Positions 6,211-11,173 of a DNA stretch of 11,173 bases are shown here, in pieces. The position numbers and the translations under genes are program-made. The stretch is from Bacillota bacterium (GTDB lineage Bacteria > Bacillota > Clostridia > Peptostreptococcales > Anaerovoracaceae), in assembly GCA_016280485.1 (NCBI GenBank), contig JAEEGU010000066.1, positions 1-11,173 on the forward strand, given 5' to 3'. Below the pieces are notes generated by a model that saw only the letters and a list, made by a program, of their open reading frames with translations, did no database searches and was not told where the DNA came from. The first letter of the stretch is position 1; every line of letters starts with the position of its first letter.

Positions 6211-7137
6211 TTATCTCTCCTCGCGGAAGTAGTTGTTTGAAAGATCGGCAGGCGCCTGACCTTCCTTTCTCTTCGAGCTGGTGGAGAAAATTACAATCAG
6301 AATGGTGCAAAGATAAGGCACCATATCGAAAATGTACTGTGAGAATGATACTCCCATTACCTGAAGCTGCATGCCGAGTATCGAGAGGCCTCCGAACAGG
6401 ATGGAGCCGAAAAATGCCTTTATCGGGTTCCACGCGACGAAGATTACAAGAGCTACCGCAATCCAGCCGCGGCCGTTTACGATGTCCTCCTGCCAGAGTG
6501 GCACGCGAACAACCGACAGATAAGCACCACCCAGTCCGCAAAGGGCACCGCCGATAAGTACATGCACATATTTGTAGAGCATTACGTTGATGCCGCTGGC
6601 ATCAGCCGCCGCCGTGTTTTCGCCGACAGCCTTTAAGTTCACGCCCATGCGGGTGCGATACATGTAAATCGCAAAGCCGATGCAAATCAGATATGCGAAG
6701 TAAACAAAAATATCTTGGTTAAAAAAGATTTTACCAAAAGCCGGGATATCTGACAATAGCGGAATCGGTTTCTTTGCAAAAACTGCTGTAACAGATGCCG
6801 GTACACCCTTACCAAGGTACGGCTGTCCGACGAATTTTGCGAAGCCCGTGCCGAAAATTGTAAGTGTAAGTCCGGTTACAATCTGGTTCGCCCTAAGCGA
6901 AATTGTGAGGAAGGCATAAAGGAATGCCCCGACCGCGCCGGCCACAACCGCCACGATTACCGTAAGCAGTGCGCTTCCGGTGTTGTAGGATGTGATGAAG
7001 GCCATGACTGCGCCCATCAGCATCATACCCTCGACGCCGAGGTTTGTGTTGCCCGCCTTTTCGGTGATGAGCTCACCGACTGTGGCAAAGAGAAGCGGAA
7101 TGCTTGCCACAACGCATGCTGCAAGGAATGTTGTCAT
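6211..7137 (-). CDS. Nucleoside-type ABC transporter permease, second subunit (BPD_transp_2 family)
   Basis: The 308-residue, highly hydrophobic protein is one half of the transmembrane channel of a BMP-family ABC importer, like NupQ of Bacillus. Characteristic stretches are GNTNLGVEGMMLMGA (29-43) and SLRANQIVTGLTLTIFGTG. I count roughly eight to nine membrane segments. The ATG follows the TAG stop of the first permease with no gap (TAGATG), and its AAGGAGG (7146-7152) lies inside the end of that gene. This implies tight coupled translation and 1:1 subunit production. Family members import purine or other nucleosides; related BMP permeases handle other small molecules, so the substrate is inferred. 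Confidence 0.92.
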   Translation of the reverse strand: MTTFLAACVVASIPLLFATVGELITEKAGNTNLGVEGMMLMGAVMAFITSYNTGSALLTVIVAVVAGAVGAFLYAFLTISLRANQIVTGLTLTIFGTGFAKFVGQPYLGKGVPASVTAVFAKKPIPLLSDIPAFGKIFFNQDIFVYFAYLICIGFAIYMYRTRMGVNLKAVGENTAAADASGINVMLYKYVHVLIGGALCGLGGAYLSVVRVPLWQEDIVNGRGWIAVALVIFVAWNPIKAFFGSILFGGLSILGMQLQVMGVSFSQYIFDMVPYLCTILIVIFSTSSKRKEGQAPADLSNNYFREER

Positions 7138-8208
7138 CTATGCCACCTCCTTTTTTGCCTGTCCGAAGCTGATTTTGTACTGCAGGAAGAACTCACTGCC
7201 GAGTACAAAGAACAGAATGAGTCCCTGTACTACCGAAGCCACGGCGCTCGAGATTCCCAGCGAAACCTGGAGATATGTACCGCCCTGAATCAGCATCGCG
7301 AATGCCACGCATACAAAGAAGCATGTGATGGCATTAAGCCTCGAAAGCCATGCCGGAATGATTGCCGTAAAGCCGTATCCGCCCGCGATTCCCGCGATAA
7401 GTGTCTTTTCGATGGCGCTCGCCTGAATCATGCCTGCGATTCCGCAAAGGCCGCCCGAAATTATGGTTGAAACTATGATGATGCGGCTGATGTTCATGCC
7501 CGCATAACGTGCGGTTTCAACGGATTCACCGACTACTGCGATTTCATAGCCTTTTTTCGTATGGTTCATAAACAGGTACACCAGTACCACAAAAATTATT
7601 GCAAATATCCAGCCGATGTTTACGCCGAGCACCGACGGAAGCACCGCGTTTGCAGGGAACTTTGCGATTTTCGGGAAGCCTCCCTGCGTAGGGTCCATCC
7701 AAGGTCCGTACTGGAGATATGTAACGAATTTAATTGCAATATAGTTCATCATCAGGGTAAAGATGGTTTCGTTTGTGCCCATCTTTGCCTTGAAAATAGC
7801 CGGGATAAACGCCCAGATGCCGCCGCAGATTGTTGCCGCAATCATCATGAGAATTATCATCACAGGCATCGGAAGGCTGTCCGAAAGGTTTAATGCCACC
7901 CATGTCGCACCGAATGCGCCCATGGTAATCTGACCCTCGGCGCCGATGTTCCAAAACTTCATCTTGAATGCCACGATGATTCCAAGCGATGTGATGAGCA
8001 GCGGAATGCAACGCATTGCCGTCTGGCGGATTCTGATTTCGGAGCCCACGGAGCCCTTGATAATTGTACCGAAAATATTAATCGGATTGAGTCCGAATGC
8101 CAAAAGAATGATTCCTGCGAAAATGATGGAAAGGCAGATGGCAATGACTCTTATTAAAATTTCCTGCTTGCGCGGTATGTCGCCGCGCTTTGATATCCTA
8201 AACTGCAT
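7138..8208 (-). CDS. Nucleoside-type ABC transporter permease, first subunit (BPD_transp_2 family)
   Basis: The 356-residue protein is the larger permease, like NupP of Bacillus. After a short basic N-terminus (RISKRGDIPRKQE) come about eight to ten membrane segments. The family block KMKFWNIGAEGQITMGAFGA contains the conserved NIGAEGQ, and AKMGTNETIFTLMMNYIAIK is the usual cytoplasmic coupling region that contacts the ATPase. The start overlaps the ATPase gene by 11 bases, with AAGGAGG (8217-8223) eight bases upstream inside that gene. Tight packing with the ATPase and the second permease shows they are one complex. Confidence 0.92.
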   Translation of the reverse strand: MQFRISKRGDIPRKQEILIRVIAICLSIIFAGIILLAFGLNPINIFGTIIKGSVGSEIRIRQTAMRCIPLLITSLGIIVAFKMKFWNIGAEGQITMGAFGATWVALNLSDSLPMPVMIILMMIAATICGGIWAFIPAIFKAKMGTNETIFTLMMNYIAIKFVTYLQYGPWMDPTQGGFPKIAKFPANAVLPSVLGVNIGWIFAIIFVVLVYLFMNHTKKGYEIAVVGESVETARYAGMNISRIIIVSTIISGGLCGIAGMIQASAIEKTLIAGIAGGYGFTAIIPAWLSRLNAITCFFVCVAFAMLIQGGTYLQVSLGISSAVASVVQGLILFFVLGSEFFLQYKISFGQAKKEVA

Positions 8209-9754
8209 CAGCCTCTCCTCCTTCCTCTTCCGTTTTATTTCCTTCGAGTTTCTGACCTGTCATCAGAAGGCCGATATCTTCCTTTGTAACCTCGTCAGGA
8301 TTTACTACGCCGATAACCTCGCCGTGGCAAAGCACAACGATGCGGTCGCAAAGCTCCATCAAAACGTCCAAATCCTCGCCGACGAAAAGTACGCCTACGC
8401 CCTTTGCCTTCTGTTCGTTAAGCAGGTCGTAAATCTTGTAGGACGCACCGATGTCGAGACCTCTTACCGCATAAGCAGTAATCAGTACCTTTGGAGCAGA
8501 GTCTATTTCACGTCCGAGGAGTACCTTTTGGATATTACCTCCGGACAGCTTTTTAACCGGTGTGTAAATGCTAGGCGTCATAATATCGAGCGCATCAACA
8601 ATCTTTTGTGCCTGCTCGGTACAAGGCCCGCGGTGCAGAACGATTCCCGGCTGGTTCTGATAGTCCTTCAGAATCATGTTGTGCACGATATCCATGCCGG
8701 CAACAAGTCCCATTCCGAGTCTGTCCTCCGGAATAAAGCCCATACGGATACCGAGCTTTATGATATCTCTCGGCGTTTTGCCGACGATGTTTTCATCCTC
8801 GAAGAAGATGCGCCCCTTGTCCGCTTTGACAAGTCCCGCGATTGATTCGCAGAGCTCCTTCTGGCCCGAGTGTACAACACCCGCAACTCCGAGAATCTCG
8901 TGAGTGTTCAGCGTGAAGCTTACATCGGAGAGCATGTCCTTGCCCTCATCATTTTTGACGGTAAGCCCGTCAACCGTCAGGATTGGACGCTTGTCTTCGT
9001 ATTTTTTCTTTTCGATTGAAAGCTCGACCTTCTGGCCGACCATCATTTCGATAAGCTTTGGAATGTTTACATCCTTTGTAACAACCGTGTTTATGGATTT
9101 ACCCTTGCGGAGTACCGTAACGCGGTCTGAGATTTCCATAACCTCGTTTAATTTGTGCGTAATGATGACGATAGCGCAGCCCTGTTCCTTCATGTTACGG
9201 ATAACCTTGAAGAGCTTTTTGATCTCCTGCGGAGTCAGCACGGCTGTAGGCTCGTCGAGAATGAGTATATTAGCGCCGCGATAGAGGACCTTGATAATTT
9301 CAAGAGTCTGCTTTTCGCCGACGGACATTTCGTAGACTTTTTTGTCCGGATCTATGTCCAGACCATAGCGGTCGGAAAGCTCGCGCACCTTGCGGCTGAG
9401 CTCCTTTCCCTTTGTGAAAAAGCTGGTCTTCTGACCGATGACAATATTGTCCTTTGCGGTCATGACGTCAACCAATTTAAAATGCTGGTGTATCATTCCT
9501 ATGCCAAGCCTGATGGAATCGCTCGGGCTGTGGAATGTCACCTTTTCTCCGTTTATTAATATCTCACCTGCATCGGGCGTATAGATACCCGAAAGCATAT
9601 TCATAAGTGTGGTTTTTCCGGCACCGTTCTCTCCGAGAAGCGCATGGACTTCACCGGGGAACACCTGCAAGTTTACATCGTCGTTTGCCACGACTTCGCC
9701 GAACACTTTGCTGATGTGCCGCATTTCAATAGCAAGCTTTGTCATATCTGCCAT
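8198..9754 (-). CDS. Two-domain ABC transporter ATP-binding protein (nucleoside/BMP type)
   Basis: The 518-residue protein holds two ABC ATPase domains in one chain, as in NupO and the sugar ATPases RbsA/MglA. The first domain is complete: Walker A GENGAGKT (41-48), Q-loop Gln90, signature SVGEK (144-148), Walker B ILILDE (163-168) and switch His200. The second is degenerate. Its Walker A position reads AGVVHSGQ (291-298) without GKT, its signature LSGGN is intact (403-407), and the Walker B region ITAYAVRGLD (425-434) lacks the acidic residue. Loss of the second catalytic site is usual for this class, so one site probably hydrolyses ATP. GGAGGAG lies ten bases before ATG and directly abuts the T run of the upstream terminator hairpin. 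Acidic Glu-rich C-terminus. Confidence 0.95.
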   Translation of the reverse strand: MADMTKLAIEMRHISKVFGEVVANDDVNLQVFPGEVHALLGENGAGKTTLMNMLSGIYTPDAGEILINGEKVTFHSPSDSIRLGIGMIHQHFKLVDVMTAKDNIVIGQKTSFFTKGKELSRKVRELSDRYGLDIDPDKKVYEMSVGEKQTLEIIKVLYRGANILILDEPTAVLTPQEIKKLFKVIRNMKEQGCAIVIITHKLNEVMEISDRVTVLRKGKSINTVVTKDVNIPKLIEMMVGQKVELSIEKKKYEDKRPILTVDGLTVKNDEGKDMLSDVSFTLNTHEILGVAGVVHSGQKELCESIAGLVKADKGRIFFEDENIVGKTPRDIIKLGIRMGFIPEDRLGMGLVAGMDIVHNMILKDYQNQPGIVLHRGPCTEQAQKIVDALDIMTPSIYTPVKKLSGGNIQKVLLGREIDSAPKVLITAYAVRGLDIGASYKIYDLLNEQKAKGVGVLFVGEDLDVLMELCDRIVVLCHGEVIGVVNPDEVTKEDIGLLMTGQKLEGNKTEEEGGEADAV

Positions 9755-9771
9755 TTATAGATAACTCCTCC

Positions 9772-9813
9772 AAAAAAACGCAGTCGGGGACGATTTCCTC
9801 GTCCCCGGGCTGC
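9772..9813 (-). terminator. Intra-operon intrinsic terminator between the binding protein and ATPase genes
   Basis: On the minus strand GGGGACGA (9799-9806 complement) pairs with TCGTCCCC (9786-9793 complement) around a five-base loop, and an outer GCAG/CTGC pair (9780-9783, 9810-9813) adds four base pairs. It is followed by seven Ts (9772-9778). It stands 98 bases into the gap between the two genes' coding regions, with no promoter seen after it. Partial read-through would give more binding protein than membrane and ATPase subunits. Confidence 0.85.
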
Positions 9814-9852
9814 TTATATAATAATTTCTAAGCTGTCTTTATCAGGTCAAAA

Positions 9853-10944
9853 TTAGATTGCGGATACGCCCTTGATTTCCTGATTGATGCTCCAGATGCC
9901 TGCTCTGTCGAGAACCTGGCCTTCTTCGCAAAGAACGGAACCGTCAGCATAGTAGATAGGGCCTTCGAATACGTTGAACTCGCCTGCAACCATCTGTGCC
10001 TGTACGTCAGCGATTCTGTCTCTTACATCCTGTGGAACAACTTCGGAAATCTCGTCGATGTTGATGAGGCCGTCAGCCATTGTGCCGTAGTAGGATTCAG
10101 GCTTGAATGTGCCGTCCATGATGTTCTGAAGTGCGTAGTTGTAGTACATTTCAGGTCTCCAGTAAGCAGCTGTGAGGTAGTGGTCGCCTGCATCGTTCTT
10201 TGGATAGTTCCAACCGATTACGTAAGCGTCAGCATCTACTGCTGCAAGCTGGCTTGCAGTTGTGTCTGCGTGGTAGCAGATTACGTCAGCGCCTGCATTA
10301 AGAAGTGTTTCAGCACCTGTTCTTTCCTTTTCAGCATCGCCCCAAGTGTTGATGTATACAACCTTTACGGTAACGTCAGGGTTAACTGCCTGTGCACCGA
10401 GTGTGAATGCGTTGATACCGATCTGAACTTCGGTGTAAGGATAAGCTGCTACATAACCGAGTACGTTAGTCTGAGTAGCTGCTGCAGCTGCCATACCTGT
10501 GAGGTATCTGGCCTGTTCCATTGAACCGAACCAGTTATCGAAGTTTGTATCGTTCTTCATAGCTCCGGAGAAGTGGAGGAAGTAGATATCAGGATATTCA
10601 GCGGAGAGCTCGTTCATAGCATCACCGAAGCCGAATGAGCAAGCGATAATTACGTTGCAGCCTTCGTCAATCATGTTAAGAGCTGTGGACTTAACTTCCT
10701 GAGTATCCTCGGATACATTCTCTCTGTAGATGAAATCCATCTTTCCTGCGAAGTGCTCCTTGGAAGCAACTGCGCCTTCGTACATGCCCTGAGTGAAACC
10801 ACCGTCATTGATGGAACCGATGAAGATATAGCCAACCTTGAGAGCTACATCGCCATTGTCATCTGCAGGTGCATTTGTGTCTCCGCAAGCTGCGAAGCAG
10901 AATACCATTGCGAGTACCAGAAGTACCGAAACCAACTTTTTCAT
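9853..10944 (-). CDS. BMP-family substrate-binding lipoprotein of a nucleoside-type ABC importer
   Basis: The 363-residue protein begins with a lipoprotein signal: MKK, a hydrophobic core (4-16) and the lipobox FAAC with Cys20 as the lipid anchor. A short polar linker follows. The rest matches the BMP/PnrA/Med periplasmic-binding fold, with VGYIFIGSINDGGFTQGMYEG (about 37-57) and GSMEQARYLTGMAAA. Members studied in other bacteria bind purine nucleosides on the cell surface and pass them to the ABC channel. AAAGG lies eight bases before ATG. In the 5' leader a GTGC-GAAA-GCAC hairpin (10962-10973) sits just before the binding site. It is the first gene of the operon and its codon choices look more regular than its neighbours', which fits high expression. 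Ligand identity, purine nucleoside or pseudouridine or other, is not shown by sequence. Confidence 0.93.
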   Translation of the reverse strand: MKKLVSVLLVLAMVFCFAACGDTNAPADDNGDVALKVGYIFIGSINDGGFTQGMYEGAVASKEHFAGKMDFIYRENVSEDTQEVKSTALNMIDEGCNVIIACSFGFGDAMNELSAEYPDIYFLHFSGAMKNDTNFDNWFGSMEQARYLTGMAAAAATQTNVLGYVAAYPYTEVQIGINAFTLGAQAVNPDVTVKVVYINTWGDAEKERTGAETLLNAGADVICYHADTTASQLAAVDADAYVIGWNYPKNDAGDHYLTAAYWRPEMYYNYALQNIMDGTFKPESYYGTMADGLINIDEISEVVPQDVRDRIADVQAQMVAGEFNVFEGPIYYADGSVLCEEGQVLDRAGIWSINQEIKGVSAI

Positions 10945-11029
10945 TTTTTCTTCCTTTCGTTGTGCTTTCGCACTATCTCATATTTTATTTTTTGCCGGAA
11001 ATCTGTGCGTGACCTCCGAGCACATTAAC

Positions 11030-11057
11030 ATTATAGCACTCGCCAAAAACGGGTAAA
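11030..11057 (-). promoter_or_regulatory. Promoter of the BMP transporter operon
   Basis: On the minus strand a perfect TATAAT (11030-11035) has an extended -10 (TGC before it). TTTACC (11052-11057) lies 16 bases upstream as a weaker -35, matching the consensus at 4 of 6 positions. The predicted start is near 11023, giving a leader of about 78 bases. Confidence 0.75.
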
Positions 11058-11102
11058 GTGTTTTGACGCAAGTTTAACTTGTTTTTGTTGGTCTTTTTCG
11101 CG

Positions 11103-11158
11103 AATGTTCGTATATAGGCGAACATTATGTTTTTGATTCTGATGTTAAGTTCGGAAAT
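11103..11158. promoter_or_regulatory. Cluster of three PurBox-like GAAC elements (candidate PurR operator)
   Basis: Three 13-base sites fit the Bacillus PurBox AWWWCCGAACWWT: ATATACGAACATT (minus, 11103-11115, 12 of 13), ATAGGCGAACATT (plus, 11114-11126, 11 of 13) and ATTTCCGAACTTA (minus, 11146-11158, 12 of 13). The second and third form GAAC-N25-GTTC, close to the N24 spacing reported for Bacillus PurR. The first and second also make a perfect inverted repeat, AATGTTCG-N8-CGAACATT. The cluster lies about 80-135 bases upstream of the predicted start of the BMP operon. It might instead serve a gene beyond the right edge. The consensus and spacing are from memory. Confidence 0.5.
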
Positions 11159-11173
11159 CGACGCTTTGTTGGG

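Noticed and set aside
7946..8845. Plus-strand open frame of 299 codons across the permease-ATPase junction.
   Set aside because: It is antisense to two well-supported genes, with no family motif or ribosome binding site.
10945..11030. Purine riboswitch in the leader of the BMP gene.
   Set aside because: The leader of about 78 bases lacks the conserved purine-aptamer core and three-way junction; only a short GNRA hairpin is seen.
11103..11126. LexA (SOS box) operator from the CGAAC/GTTCG elements.
   Set aside because: The Firmicute SOS box has CGAAC-N4-GTTCG. Here the arms face the other way (GTTCG-N8-CGAAC) or are 25 bases apart, which fits PurBox rather than LexA.

Overview
The window looks like a chromosomal segment of a low-to-mid GC Firmicute, most likely a member of the Clostridia. 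This rests on the strong AAGGAGG-type ribosome binding sites, TTGACA/TATAAT-type promoters, a lipoprotein of the BMP family, a YdbC/PC4-like protein, a TIGR01906 (DUF1461) membrane protein and a nucleoside kinase with a threonyl-tRNA-synthetase-like N-terminus. Species cannot be assigned from the sequence alone. There are nine complete protein genes, eight on the minus strand and one on the plus strand. I saw no tRNA, rRNA, CRISPR array, insertion sequence or phage gene.

Left edge (1-257): a terminator closes the psu operon, and beyond it a minus-strand promoter points out of the window toward a structured leader that is cut off at base 1. Bases 258-3819 form a three-gene minus-strand operon: nucleoside kinase, then a PfkB-family kinase (probable pseudouridine kinase), then pseudouridine-5'-phosphate glycosidase (psuG). 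Together the last two convert pseudouridine to uracil plus ribose 5-phosphate; the first gene probably phosphorylates another nucleoside or sugar.

Bases 3820-4597: a divergent promoter region, then the only plus-strand gene, a YdbC/PC4-like single-stranded nucleic-acid-binding protein with an unusual G-rich leader and a long polar tail. A bidirectional terminator separates it from the convergent operon that follows.

Bases 4598-11173 form a probable six-gene minus-strand operon: BMP-type substrate-binding lipoprotein, two-domain ABC ATPase, two permeases, a TIGR01906 membrane protein and a PHP-domain phosphoesterase. A terminator hairpin sits between the lipoprotein and the ATPase, which should make the binding protein more abundant than the rest. 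Upstream of the lipoprotein promoter are three GAAC boxes that resemble Bacillus PurR sites (PurBoxes). This points to purine control of a nucleoside importer.

Taken together the window reads as a nucleoside uptake and salvage neighbourhood: import by the BMP/ABC system, phosphorylation by the two kinases, and C-glycosidic cleavage by PsuG. The functional link between the two operons is an inference from proximity. I did not find an obviously new system. The best leads are the PurBox cluster, the intra-operon terminator, the G-rich leader of the PC4-like gene, the variant PHP protein and the truncated leader at the left edge.
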